From Portunus trituberculatus (taxonomy: Eukaryota; Arthropoda; Malacostraca; Decapoda; Portunidae), in contig NW_025541371.1 in NCBI RefSeq assembly GCF_017591435.1, forward strand, positions 44,948-108,947: a stretch of 64,000 nt of DNA, given 5' to 3'. Made by a program: the position numbers and the translations under genes. The stretch's first letter is position 1; every line of letters starts with the position of its first letter. The notes under the pieces were generated by a model. That model saw nothing but the letters and a program-made list of their open reading frames with translations, searched no databases and was not told where the DNA came from. Below, piece by piece: positions 43,810 to 56,238 of the stretch.

Positions 43810-45478
43810 TATTTACCTAGTTGTATTGTAAAGGGTATGAGCGGGGCTCATAGTGTCCTGTCTCCATGTCTCCATTTATTCAATATATCCGTAAAGTCAT
43901 GCACATTATGTGCTGTAATGACTTCATTATTCAATGCATTCCACTTCTCCACCATTCTATGTGGAAAACTGTATTTTCCAACATCCTTCACACCCTGCCT
44001 CATTCTGATCTTTTTTACATGATCTCTTGTCGTTCTATCTTCTTTTGTCACCAGCACCAGGTCTTCCTTGTCTATCTTTTCAATGCCATTGACTATCTTG
44101 TACATTGTTTTTAGGTCTCCTTGTTCTCTTCTATCTTCAGCTGTTCTTCATATGTTAGTTCCTTTAGTTCCGGTACAGGCAAACCCCGCTTAACGAAGGG
44201 GTTACGTTCCTAAAAAACCCTTCGTTAAGCAAAACTTCTTTAAGTTGAAGTTGAGGTTGAAGTTGAAGTTCTTTGAGTTGAAAGAAAAACAACATGTCAT
44301 GTTTTGCTGTTTGGGAGTGTTTGTGGCTAAAAATAGACACGAGATATAGCAAGGGAGTGTTGCCTTTCGCGGTGCAAATATTTTCCGAGTAATATGTACT
44401 TGTTTTTCCTTATAACAAAGCGATTGGAAAATTCTTATTTATGTCATACAAAATTTTCACTACCACAATATAACAGTTACCAAAAACATCTGAAAACGTA
44501 AGAGTAAGTAATGGAAATTACACTTTGTTCATATTAGCGGAGTTGAGGCGTCAGTTTCCCGCTACACCGAGCTGAAGGCAGCAGAAACTGCTAAAGTTCA
44601 GATATGTAATAAATAAATACAGGAAGCATTCATGTTAGCAGGGACGAGGAGGCAGCATGAGCAATGTCTACAGTGCATGATGGCAGTATAATGGTAGGTT
44701 TTGAGGACGCAATACCTCCGAAAACACGAGGAAGCTCGCCGACGTATCTCATACGTCTCTGACGCTCGGTTCGCTCAGAGTAGCCGACGTATCTCGTACG
44801 TCTCTGACGCTGTACGGGTTAAGCGGGGGTTGCCTGTACCATCTTTGTAGCAATCTTATGTTTCCGTTCTAATCTTCTTATATCTTTTTTTGAGCTTGGA
44901 GTCCACACCACAGCTGCATATTCCAGCTTTGGACGTATATATCATGCTTGTGATGATTTTTTTCATCATATCTTTCTCCATGAATTGAAATGCCACTCTT
45001 ATATTAGGTAACATTTTATATGATATACCAAATATCTTGCTTATGTGTTTTTTGGGGTTCAGATTTTCCTGTATAATCACTCCCAGATCTTTTTCCTCTT
45101 TAATCTTCATTATTTGTTCCTCTCTTGTCAGATAGTTCCATATCAGTCTTCTTTTTGCTCTTCCCAAGTTCCATTACATGACATTTCTTGGCATTGAACT
45201 CCAATTTCCACTTCTTACTCCACTCATAGATTTGTTTATATCTTCCTGTAACAGCAAACATTCCTTCTTGGTTTTGATAACTCTTAGCAGCTTTGCATCA
45301 TCAGCAAATAAATTAATACGACTATTTATCCCATTGTGAATGTCATTTTCATAAATCTGAAACGTAATGGGGGCTAACACTGGCCCTTGTGGCACTTTGC
45401 TTGTTACTTTACCCCAAGATGAGTATGTATCTCTGATCACAGTTTTCATCTCCCTGTCCTTCAAATAATTCCTTGTAC
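43810..45478 (-). mobile_element. LINE family F copy, interrupted by Tigger MITE T4
   Basis: Tail CAACTAGGTAAATA with (CA)n after it on the minus strand. C-terminal part 43848-44105 (IVNGIEKIDKEDLVLVTK, SFPHRMVEKWNALNNEV). Beyond the T4 insertion come the thumb and RT pieces (44856-45464) with LFADDAKLLRVI and KVPQGPVLAPITF in place of GVPQGS. It is truncated at about 45478 and is divergent from the other families. Confidence 0.83.
44176..44836. mobile_element. Tigger-type MITE T4 inside LINE F, 661 bp
   Basis: It starts CAGGCAAACCCCGCTTAACG and ends GGGTTAAGCGGGGGTTGCCTG, good inverted termini. TA lies at 44174-44175 and 44837-44838. Removing the element and one TA restores GGTACC and a continuous LINE reading (ATKMVP, ELKELTYE), which proves the insertion. 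The inside carries the inverted copy of the 33-kb module and no transposase sequence. Confidence 0.9.
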
Positions 45479-45762
45479 TGAGTCACTGAGTGAGAGAGAC
45501 ATCAAAGCTTGAAATTAATCTAGAGAGAAAAATATTCATAAAAAAAAAATTTGCATAGACACAAGCATGAAGTGGTACATTATTTTTAGGGGATGAGTCA
45601 TGTTATGACACATCTGCATGAGACATTTAAAAATGGCTTCTATTTACTTATCAAATAATCAACTGCACCAGGTAATTTAGGGTGTGAAGCTTTCAGAGAG
45701 ACAGTGTTACAAATTAAATCCTGTAACACCCCTCTAATGTCCGAGTTGATCTGCCCTGGCCT
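45479..45762. other. Unassigned sequence
   Basis: I see no gene and no repeat between the truncated LINE F and the poly(T)/(GT)n of the next chain. Confidence 0.5.
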
Positions 45763-45763
45763 T

Positions 45764-45798
<35 letters not shown>

Positions 45799-45800
45799 TG
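45763..45800. repeat. Poly(T) then (GT)n at the 3' end of B4
   Basis: About 23 T then 15 bases of GT before the LINE tail, like the arrangement at 9680. Confidence 0.95.
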
Positions 45801-46921
45801 TATTTACCTAGTTGTATTTACCTAGTTGTAGTTTTACAGGGCCTGGGCTTTATGCTCGTGTGGTCCCGTCTCCATATCTACACTTATCCAATTTTTTCTT
45901 TAAAACTATGTACACTCTTTGCTGACACCACTTCCTCACTCAAACTGTTCCAAGCCTCAACACATCTTTGCGGGAAACTAAATTTTTTAACATCTCTCAG
46001 ACAGCGTTCCTTCCTTAGTTTCTTACTATGCGATCTTGTGCTTCTAAAGTCATATTCTTCTCTCAGGATCAGTTTCTCATTATCCACTTCATCCATTCCA
46101 TTAATCAATTTATAAACTTGTATCAGATCCCCTCTCTCTCTTCTCTGCTCCAAGGTTGGTAGATCCATAGCCTTTAGTCTTTCCTCATATGTCATCTCTT
46201 TAAATTCTGGAACCATTCTTGTAGCCATTTTTTGTAGTCTCTAATTTTCTTATGTGTTTCTTTTTATGGGGAGTCCACACAACTCCTGCATATTCCAATC
46301 TAGGTCTTATTTTAGTACTTGTCAATTTCTTCATCATTTCCTTGTCCATATAGTGAAATGCTACTCCAATATTCCTTAGCAAATTATACGTCTCTCTGAA
46401 AATTCTATCAATATGGCTTACTGGTTGATTATTTTCTTCCATTGTCACTCCCAAGTCCTTTTCCTTTTTTACTTTTTCTAGTTCTACTCCATCTCCCATC
46501 TTATAGATTCCCACTGGTCGTCTTTCACTTTTTCCCATTTCCATGACATGGCTTTTGTCCACATTGAATTCCATCTCCCAATTTTTGCTCCATTTCCAGA
46601 TCTTGTTTAAGTTTAAGTATTTCACAATCATCTTTTTGTTTAATGACTCTACACAGTTTCGCATCGTCCGTAAACAGATTTATGTAGCTGTTCACTCCCT
46701 CTGGCATGTCATTTATTTATACGAGAAAAAGTATTGGCGCCAATACTGACCCCTGTGGCACTCCGCTGTCTACTGTTCTCCACTTGGACTTCATATCTTT
46801 AACTATTGTCCTTATTTCTCTCCCCTTTAAATAATTCTTCATCCATCTCAATGTGCTTCCTTTTAAGTCACCCATCTTCTTTAACTTCCATAGTAATCTT
46901 TCATGTGGCACTTTATCAAAC
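45801..46921 (-). mobile_element. LINE family B, copy B4 (5'-truncated in RT)
   Basis: RT from the codons after YLDLKKA (DKVPHERLLWKL) to the end. SGVPQGSVLAPILF is kept, and LFTDDAKLCRV has Thr for Ala in motif C. A local scramble near 46610 deletes part of the post-motif C helix. The tail has two CAACTAGGTAAATA units. Its 5' end meets B5 through only CGTGTGTG. Confidence 0.88.
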
Positions 46922-47499
46922 GTGTGTGTATTTACCTAGTTGTACTTACCTAGTTGTAGTTTTACAGGGCCTGGGCTTTATGCTCGTGTGGCCCCGTCTC
47001 CATATCTACACTTATCCAATCTTACTTTAAAAGTATGCACACTTGTTGCAGACACTACTTCTTCATTTAAACTGTTCCACGTCTCAATACATCGTTGCGG
47101 GAAACTATATATTTTTTTCTCAGCTTTTTACTATGCGGTTTTGTGCTTCGAATGTCATATTCTTCTCTCAGGATCAGTTTCTCATTATCCACTTGGTCCA
47201 TTCCGTTGATCAATTTAAAAACTTGTATCAGGTCTCCTCTCTCCCTTCTTTGTTCCAGGGTTGGTAGATCCATAGCCTTTAGTCTTTCCTCATATGTCAT
47301 CCCTTCAAATTCTGGAACCAATCTTGTAGCCATTTTTTGTAGTCTCTCCAATTTCCTTATGTGTTTCTTTTTATAAGGGGTCCACACTACTGCATTTTCC
47401 AATTTGGGTCTTATCAATTTCTTCATCATTTCTTTGTCCATGTGGTGAAATGCTACTCCAATATTCCTTAGCAAATTATATGTTTCTCTAAAAATTCTA

Positions 47500-48552
47500 T
47501 TAATATGGCTTACTGGTTGATTGTTTTCTTCCATTGTCACTCCTAAGTCCTTTTCCTTTTTTTACTTTCTCCAGTTCTATTCCATCTCCCATCTTATAGA
47601 TTCCCATTTCCATGACATGGCTTTTGTTCACATTGAATTCCATTTCCCACTTTTTGCTCCATTCCCATATCTTATTTAGGTCTTCTTGCAGTATTTCACA
47701 ATCCTCTTTTTGCTTTATAACTCTGCACAGTTTCGTATCATCTGCAAACAGAATTATGTAGCTGTTCACTCCTGGCATGTCATTAATATGAATGAGGAAA
47801 AGTATTGGGGCCAATATTGACCCCTGTGGCACTCCGCTTTCTACTGCTCTCCACTTGGACTTCATATCTTTAACTACCGTCCTTATTTCTCTCCCCTTCA
47901 GATAATTTTCTATCCATCTCAATGTGTTTCCTTTTAAGCCACCCTTCTCTAACTTCCACAGTAATCTTGCAAGTGGCACTTTGTCAGACGCCTTTTTTAA
48001 ATCCAAATAAATACAGTCAACCCATCCCTCTCTCTCTTGTACTCTATCAACTATTCTAGAATAGAAAGTCAGTAAATTAGTTACACAAGACCGTCTTTTC
48101 CTAAAACCAAATTGGCTATTTGATATTAATTTGTTGTCTTCAAGGAACTCGATCCATTGTTTCTTTATTATTCTTTCACACATCTTGCATATTACACTAG
48201 TTAGTGATACCGGTCTGTAATTTAAAGGTTCTTCCTTCCTTCCACTCTTATATATGGGAACCACCTCAGCTCTTTTCCATTCTACTGGTACTGTTCCATT
48301 TTCTATTGAGCATTTTATGATGTTGTATATAGGACTTGCTAGTTCTTCCCTACATTCTTTCAGTATTCTGCCTGAGACTTCATCTGGTCCCATTGCCTTG
48401 TCTTCATCCAGTTCCTTCATTAATTCTTTTATTTCAAGCTTGGTTACTTTAATCTCTTTCATATAGACTGTCTCTCTATTACCCTGTGGCCTTTCAAATT
48501 TAGATTCCTTAGTAAAGACCTCCTGGAATTTATTATTTAATAGTTCTGCCAT
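47500..48552 (-). pseudogene. B5 reverse transcriptase, 350 codons open
   Basis: It covers the whole RT core in one frame: AMGPDEVSGRIL, NYRPVSLTSVICKMCE, SQFGFRKRRSCVTNLLTFYS, YLDLKKASDKVP (motif A, with Ser for the usual Phe next to the catalytic Asp region), SGVPQGSILAPILF (motif B) and LFADDTKLCRVI (motif C). It ends at a frameshift near 47560 before the thumb, which continues in the next frame (47540-47067). The catalytic Asp residues are intact. Confidence 0.88.
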
Positions 48553-49841
48553 ACTTTTTAGGGTCTTCCACCATCCCGTTCTCTCCTTTTAACCTTTCTA
48601 TTGTTTCTCTTTGTCTAATTTTTCCATTTATGAATCTATAGAACAATTTTGGTTGCTCCTTACATTTTTCGAAGTTCTTTTCCTCTTCCTTCCTTACCTT
48701 AGCATATTCATCTCTCGCTCCTTGAAGTTTTCCTTATTTGTTGGATTTCTATTTCTCCTCCATCTTTTCCATGCTCCATCTCTTTTCTCCTTTGCCCTAG
48801 CACACCTTGCATTAAACCAATCTTTCTTTCCTTCTTCTTTAGGTCTATATTTTGGGACATATTCCCTGACTCCTGTTTTGTATATTTCCAAAAATAAGTT
48901 ATATTCTCTTGCATCGTCTCTGAGTTTTCCATCTCCTCCCAGTTTACATTTTTAAAATAGTTCTTGAGATTCTCAATATCAGCCTTTCTGTAATTTAATC
49001 GGTCTCCTTTGTATGAATCGTCTCTATCTTCCTTTCCTCTTCTATATCTATTTCTAATATTACATGGTCACTCTTTCCCAATGGGCACTTATATCTTATA
49101 TCATCATTCATTTGTATACCCTTGTAAAATTAGGTCCAATCTCGCTGGCTCGTCGTTTCCTCTGAATCTTGTGCATTCCTTTACTCTCTGGTCCATCATA
49201 TTGTCTATCATTAGGTTCAGAATCTTTCTCCCAGGCTTCTTCCCCATACCACTTTCATAATTTTCCCAGTCCACTTCTTTACAGTTGAAATCTCCTACTA
49301 ATATAACTTTTTTCCTTTCTTTAACGATTCTCATTAGACTCCTTATTGTGTCATCTATCATGTCTTTATATTCTTGATTGATCCATGAATTTGTTTTTGG
49401 TGGCACATATGTTACAATGATTGTTAACTCTTTTTTATTAATATGCATCTTAACATACAATACTTCTGATTTCCTTCCGCACATTCCATTTGGTTTATCA
49501 CTATCTCCTTTCTTAACATTTTCATGACTCCTCCTCCTTTACCCACTCTGTCTTTTCTCCATACATTATACCTATTATCCAAGACTATTTTGATTTCCTC
49601 ATTTAGTTTTGTTTCAGCCAGGCATACAATATTTGGATTTTCTTTCTTTATGTAATATCTTAATTCTAATTTACTTGATAAAACCCCGTCTATGTTCGTA
49701 TACATCATTTTTAGTCTCTTGCTTTTATCATTTTTAGTTAAACTTGTTCCGCTTTTTTCTCTTCCTTCTCGTTTATATACCATTTCCTTATCCTGTCTCT
49801 AGAATTCTCCAAAAATGCTTTTTTCCTCTTCTGACCTTTCA

Positions 49842-50755
49842 TTAATTTTTTTCCCTTACTGCTGCTGCCAGTTCATTGTATCTCTTCCTTTCCTCCTCAT
49901 TTCTATTTTTCTTTATATAGATATCCTTGCAGTCTTCTGTTTCTCTAAGTTTTGTTGTTCTATATAATATTTCTTCTGCTGCTGCTTGTGATTTCAGTAA
50001 TATTTTAATTGGTTTCGTTTTTCCTTCTTGATATGGTCCCATTCTGTTTATTTCTTCTACTTCCTCTTCCAAGTTCTGCCTATCTTAGTCGTTTATATTC
50101 TTCAGTAGGTCTTTGACTGATTTCATTTCTTCTTTTTCTCTTTTTGGTCTATATTTTATATTTTTTCTTTTATTCCAAATACGACTACACTCTTCTTTTT
50201 TCTGCAATTTCTAACTAGATTTTCTTTTGTCTTGAGGACTCTATCATTTGTTGTCATATTTTCTTCTTTTCTTTAAGTTGTTCTTGAATCACCTCCTGAA
50301 AATCGGCCTTATCTTTCTTATCTTGGACTCTCCATGCTTGTACTTCTTTTTTAATCATGTTCTGTACTCTTTCCTCTTCCTTGTTTACTAGATCTTTCAG
50401 CTTCTCTTTTCTTTCTCGGCTTTACGAATCCTTCTTCCATCTGCTTCTTGTAGTTAGCTACTTCCTTTTTTAGTTCTTCGTTTTCCGCTCTTAGCCTAGC
50501 TTCGTTTTCTTCCACTTTTCTTATCCTTTCTCTCAGTCTTATAAACTCCTTTTCCTGTTCTTCATTCTCTTTCATTTCCATCTTCTCCTTTATCAGTTTA
50601 TCTAGTTTACATTCAATATTGAACACTCTCTTAAGTAGTGAAGTAGTCGTCGTATCGAACCCTTTGAATACGCGTTCTCCCTCACCAACATAGTCATCAT
50701 CAGCCCTTTCTCTATTCTCATGTCTGCATTTGGATGGAATCTCTTTTTCACTCAT
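49842..50755 (-). pseudogene. B5 ORF1, coiled-coil RNA-binding protein
   Basis: True ATG at 50755. MSEKEIPSKCRHENRE, then a Glu/Lys heptad region (KEFIRLRERIRKVEENEARL, AENEELKKEVANYKKQ) forms a strong coiled coil over about residues 45-115. A frameshift near 50400 breaks it. The RRM-like continuation (KPIKILLKSQAAAEEILYR, then DIYIKKNRNEEERKRYNEL) is at 50072-49842. It has the same architecture as ORF1 of A and C. There is no Cys-zinc knuckle and no esterase signature. Confidence 0.82.
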
Positions 50756-50904
50756 TATTCCTTAATAATTGATTTCATGAAGAAAAAAAAATGAGTCCAC
50801 ACTACCTGCCCAGGCAGTAATACTATACAACCGGTATGTAGTGAAGATCAGCTGATCGTCGGAACTGCGCCAGTGCGTCCGCCCTCAACCGTGTCTCTCG
50901 TGTG

Positions 50905-53839
50905 TATTTACCTAGTTGTATTTACCTAGTTGTAGTTTTACAGGGCCTGGGCTTTATGCTCGTGTGGTCCCGTCTCCATATCTACACTTATCCAATTTTT
51001 CTTTAAAACTATGTACACTCTTTGCTGACACCACTTCCTCACTCAAACTGTTCCAAGTCTCAACACATCTTTGCGGGAAACTAAATTTTTTAACATCTCT
51101 CAGACATCGTCCCTTCCTTAGTTTCTTATTTTGCGATCTTATGCTTCTAAAGTCATATTCTTCTCTCAGGATCAGTTTCTCATTATCCACTTCATCCATT
51201 CCGTTAATCAATTTATAAACTTGTATCAGATCCCCTCTCTCTCTTCTCTGCTCCAAGGTTGGTAGATCCATTGCCTTTAGTCTCTCCTCATATGCCATCC
51301 CTTTAAATTCTGGAACCATTCTTGTAGCCATTTTTTGTAGTCTCTAATTTTCTTATGTGTTTCTTTTATGGGAGTCCACACAACTCCTGCATATTCCAAT
51401 CTAGGTCTTATTTTAGTACTTATCAATTTCTTCATCATTTCCTTGTCCATATAGTGAAATGCTACTCAATATTCCTTAGCAAATTATACGTCTCTCTGAA
51501 AATTCTATCAATATGGCTAACGGTTGATTATTTTCTTCCATTGTCATTCCCAAGTCCTTTTCCTTTTTTACTTTTTCTAGTTTTACTCCATCTCCCATCT
51601 TATAGATTCCCACTGGTCGTCTTTCACTTTTTCCCATTTCCATGACATGGCTTTTGTCCACATTGAATTCCATCTCCCAATTTTTGCTCCATTTCCAGAT
51701 CTTGTTTAAGTCTTCCTGTAGTATTTCACAATCCTCTTTTGTTTAATGACTCTGCACAGTTTCGCATCGTCCATAAACAGATTTATGTAGCTGTTCACTC
51801 CCTCTGGCATGTCATTTATATATACGAGAAAAGTATTGGTACCAATACTGACCCTGTGGCACTCGCTGTCTACTGTTCTCCACTTGGACTTCATATCTTT
51901 AACTATCGTCCTTATTTCTCTCCCCCTTAAGTAATTCTTCATCCATCTCAATGTGCTTCCTTTTAAGCCACCCTTCTCCTCTAACTTCCATAGTAATCTT
52001 TCATGTGGCACTTTATCAAAAGCCTTTTTTAGATCTAAATAAATACAGTCAACCCATCCTCTCTCTCTTGTACTTTATCAACTATTCTAGAGTAGAAACT
52101 CAATAAATTTGTCACACATGATCGACCTTTTCTAAAACCAAATTGGCTATTTGATAATATTTTGTTGTCTTCAAGAAACTCGATCCATTGCTTCTTTATT
52201 ACTTTTTCACACATCTTGCATATTACACTAGTTAGTGATACCGGCCTGTAATTTAAAGGTTCTTCCTTCCTTCCGCTCTTATATATGGGAACCACCTCAG
52301 CTCTTTTCCACTCCACTGGCACTGTTCCATTTTCTATTGAGCATTTTATGATGTTGTATATTGGACTTGCTAGTTCTTCCCTACATTCTTTCAGTATTCT
52401 GCCTGAGACTTCATCCGGTCCCATTGCCTTTTCCTCATCCAATTCCGTCATCAACTTTTTATTTCAAGCTTGGTTACTTTAATCTCTTTCATATAGACAG
52501 TCTCTATTACCCTGTGGTCTTTCAAATTTGGATTCCTTAGTAAAGACCTCATGAAATTTAATATTTAACAGTTCTGCCATACATTTTGGGTCTTCCACCA
52601 TTCCGTTTTCTCCTTTTAACCTTTCTATTGTTTCTTTTTGTCTTATTTTTCCATTTATGAATCTGTAGAACAATTTTGGTTGTTCCTTACATTTTTCGAC
52701 AATGTCCTTTTCATAGTTCTTTTCTTCTTCCTTTCTCACCTTAGCATATTCATTTCTTGCTGTTTTGAAGTTTTCCTTATTTTCTGGATTTCTGTTTCTT
52801 CTCCACCTTTTCCATGCTCCATCTCGTTTCTCCTTTGCCCTAGCACATCTTGCATTAAACCAATCTTTCTTTCCTTCTTCTTTAGGTCTATATTTGGAAC
52901 ATATTCCTGACCCCAGTTTTGTATATTTCCAAAATAAGTTATATTTCTCTTGAACCGTTAATGAGTTTTCCATTTCCCAGTTTACGTTTTTAAAATAGTT
53001 CTTGAGATTCTCAATATCAGCCTTTCTGTAATTTAATCGGTCTCCTTTGTATGATTCATCTCTATCTTCCTTTCCTTCTTCTATATCCATCTCTAATATT
53101 ACATGGTCACTCTTTCCCAATGGGCACTTGTATCTTATATCATCGTTAATTGGTATATCCCTTGTAAAAACTAGGTCTAATCTTGCCGGCTCATCGTTTC
53201 CTCTGAATCTTGTGTTTTCCTTTACTCTTTGGACCATCAAATTATCTATCATTAGGTTCAGGAATCTATCTCCCCAGGCATCTTCCCCATACCACTTTCA
53301 TAATTTTCCCAGTCTACCTCCTTACAGTTGAAATCTCCTACCAATATCACTTTTCTCCTTTCCTTAATGATTTTTTGTAAGACTCCTTATTGTGTCATCT
53401 ATCATGTCTCTATATTCTTGGTTAGTCCATGAGTTTGTTTTTGGTGGCACATATGTTCCAATGATTGTTAACTCCTTTTTGTTAATATGCATCTTAACAT
53501 ACAGTATTTCTGATTTTTCTTCCCCAAACTCCACTTGATTTACCACTATCTCCTTCCTTAACATCATCATGACTCCTCCTCCTCCTTTACCCACTCTGTC
53601 TCTCCTCCATATATTATACCTTTTATCTATGTCTATTTTTATTGCCTCATTTAACTTTGTTTCCACCAGGCATACAATATCTGGTTCTTCTTTCTTTATG
53701 TAATCTCTTAATTCTAATTTACTAGATAAAATCCCATCTATGTTTGTATACATCATTTTTAATCTCTTGTTCTTATCATTTTTAGTTAAACTTGCTCCAT
53801 TCTTTTCTCTTCTTTCTCTTTTATATACCATTTCCTTAT

Positions 53840-53841
<2 letters not shown>
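50905..53841 (-). mobile_element. LINE family B, copy B6 (5'-truncated at ORF1/ORF2 junction)
   Basis: It begins exactly around the ORF2 start (GATAAGGAAATGGTATATAA) at 53841 and includes endonuclease, linker, RT and the B tail (two CAACTAGGTAAATA). The first ORF2 piece (53364-53831) reads MMYTNIDGIL, LVETKLNE and GTYVPPKTNSW. Later pieces include 52479-53252 (RLDLVFTRDIP, PLGKSDHVILEMD), RT 52454-51706 and C-terminus 51331-50954. Several RT frameshifts, one in motif B (GACCCTGTGGCACTCG). Confidence 0.88.

Positions 53842-53891
<50 letters not shown>
53842..53891. repeat. (GT)n joining B6 and B7
   Basis: 50 bases of GT. B6 breaks off in GATAAGGAAATGG context after ATCCTGT on the plus strand, so TGT is shared by both sides. 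Confidence 0.97.
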
Positions 53892-53894
<3 letters not shown>

Positions 53895-55338
53895 TTACCT
53901 AGTTGTATTTACCTAGTTGTTGTTTTACAGGGCCTGGGCTTTATGCTTGTGTGGCCCCGTCTCCATATCTACACTTATCCAATTTTTCTTTAAAACTATG
54001 CACACTCATTGCTGACACCACTTCCTCACTCAAACTGTTCTAAGTCTCAACACATCTTTGCAGGAAACTATATTTTTTAACATCTCTCAGACATCTTCTC
54101 TTCCTCAGTTTCTTACTATGCGATCTTGTGCTTCTAGTGTCATATTCTTCTCTCAGGATTAGTTTCTCATTATCTACTTGATGCATTCCGTTAATCAAAT
54201 TATAAACTTGTATCAGATCCCCTCTCTCTCTTCTCTGTTCCAGGGTTGGTAGATCCATAGCTTTTAGTCTCTCCTCAAATGTCATCCCTTTAAATTCTGG
54301 AACCATTCTTGTAGCCATTTTTTGTAGTCTCTCCAATTTCTTTATGTGTTTCTTTTATGTCCACACAACTTCTGCATATTCCAATCTGGGTCTTATTTTA
54401 GTACTTATAAATTGCTTCATCATTCCTTTGTCCATGTGTAGTGAAATGCTAATCTAATATTCCTTATCAAATTATGTCTCTCTGAAAATTCTATCAATAT
54501 GGTTTACTGGTTGAGTGTTTTCTTCCTTCGTCACTCCCAAGTCCTTTTCCTTTTTTACTTTTTCTAGTTCTACTCCATCTCCCATCTTATAGATTCCCAC
54601 TGGTCGTCTTTCACTTTTTCCCATTTCCATGACATGGCTTTTGTCCACATTGAATTTCATCTCCCATTTTTTACTCCATTTCCAGATCTTGTTTAAGTCT
54701 TCCTGCAGTATTTCACAATCCTCTTTTTGTTTTATGACTCTGCACAGTTTCGCATCGTCCACAAACAGATTTATGTAGCTGTTCACTCCCTCTGGCATGT
54801 CGTTTATATATATGAGAAAAAGTATTGACGCCAATACTGACCCCTGTGGCATTCCGCTGTTTACTGGTCTCCACTTGGACTTCATATCTTTAACTACTGT
54901 CCTTATTTCTCTCCCCCTCAAGTAATTTTCCATCCATCTCAATGTGCTTCCTTTTAAGCCACCCTTCTCCTCTAACTTCCATAGTAATCTTTCATGTGGC
55001 TCTTTATCAAACGCCTTTTTTAAATTCAAATAAATACAGTCAATCCATCCCTCTCTCTCTTGTACTCTTGTCAACTATTTTAGAGTAGAAACTCAATAAA
55101 TTTGTTACACACGACTGACCTTTTCTAAAACCAAATTGGCTAATTGATAATAATTTGTTGTCTTCAAGAAACTCAATCCATTGTTTCTTTAATACTCTTT
55201 CACACATCTTGCATATTACACTAGTTAGTGATACCGGTCTGTAATTTAAAGGTTCTTCCTTCCTTCCGCTCTTATATATGGGAAGCACCTCAGCTCCTTT
55301 CCATTGTACTGGTATTGTTCCATTTTCTATTGAGCATT

Positions 55339-56238
55339 TTATGATGTTGCTAGTTCTTCTCTACATTCTTTTAATATTTTGCCTGAGACTTCATCCAGTC
55401 CCATTGCCTTCTCATCTAATTCCATTATCAACTCTTTTATTTCAAGCTTGTTTACTTTAATCTCTTTCATATGGACAGTCTCTCTATTACCCTGTGGTCT
55501 TTCAAATTTGGATTCCTTAGTAAAGACCTCATGAAATTTACTATTTAACAGTTCTGCCTTACTTTTTGGGTCTTCCACCATCCTGTTCTCTCGTTTTAAA
55601 CTTTCTATTGTTTCTTTTTGCCTTATTTTTCCATTTATGAATCTGTAGAACAATTTCAGTTGTTCCTTACATTTTTTGACAATGTCCTTTTCATAGTTCC
55701 TTTCTTCTTTCTTTCTCACCTTAGCATATTCATTTCTTGCTGTTTTGAAGTTTTCCTTATTTTCTGGATTTCTGTTTCTCCTCCATCTTTTCCATGCTCC
55801 ATCTCTTTTCTCCTTTGCCCTAGCACACCTTGCATTAAACCAATCTTTCTTTCCTTCTTCTTTAGGTCTATATTTCGGGACATATTCCCTGATTCCTGTT
55901 TTGTATATTTCCAAAAATAAGTTATACTTCTCTTGCACCGTCTCTGAGTTTTCCATCTCCTCCCAGTTTACGTTTTTGAAAAAGCTCTTAAGGTTCTCAA
56001 TTTCAGCCTTTCTGTAATTTAATCGGTCACCTTTGTATGATTCGTCTCTATCTTCCTTTCCCTCTTCTATATTCATTTCTAATATTACATGGTCACTCTT
56101 TCCCAATGGGCACTTATATCGTATATCATCGTTCATTTGTATATCCCTTGTAAAAACTAGGTCTAATTTTGCAGGCTCATTGTTTCCTCTGAATCTTGTG
56201 TTTTCCTTTACTCTTTGGACCATCATATTATCTATCAT
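55339..56238 (-). pseudogene. B7 endonuclease C-half, linker and RT start, 299 codons
   Basis: An open segment with AKLDLVFTRDIQ, PLGKSDHVILEMN (catalytic Asp-His), the basic linker WFNARCARAKEKRDGAWKRW, KLFYRFINGKIRQKETIE and the beginning of the RT domain (KAMGLDEVSGKILK, normally AMGPDE). The endonuclease N-half with GDFNCKEVDW lies just upstream in another frame (56290-56330), and the N-terminus is at 56399-56800. Confidence 0.83.

Larger units (their letters stand above)
46929..50899 (-). mobile_element. LINE family B, copy B5 (essentially full length)
   Basis: The best full-length family B copy: 5' UTR from about 50899, ORF1 ATG at 50755, ORF2 ATG at 49783 in ATGGTATATAAACG, endonuclease 49.7-48.95 kb, RT 48.55-47.5 kb, C-terminus to 47.07 kb and a B tail. 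The C-terminus has a deletion near 47110. Both ends meet GT, only a few units each. Confidence 0.88.
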
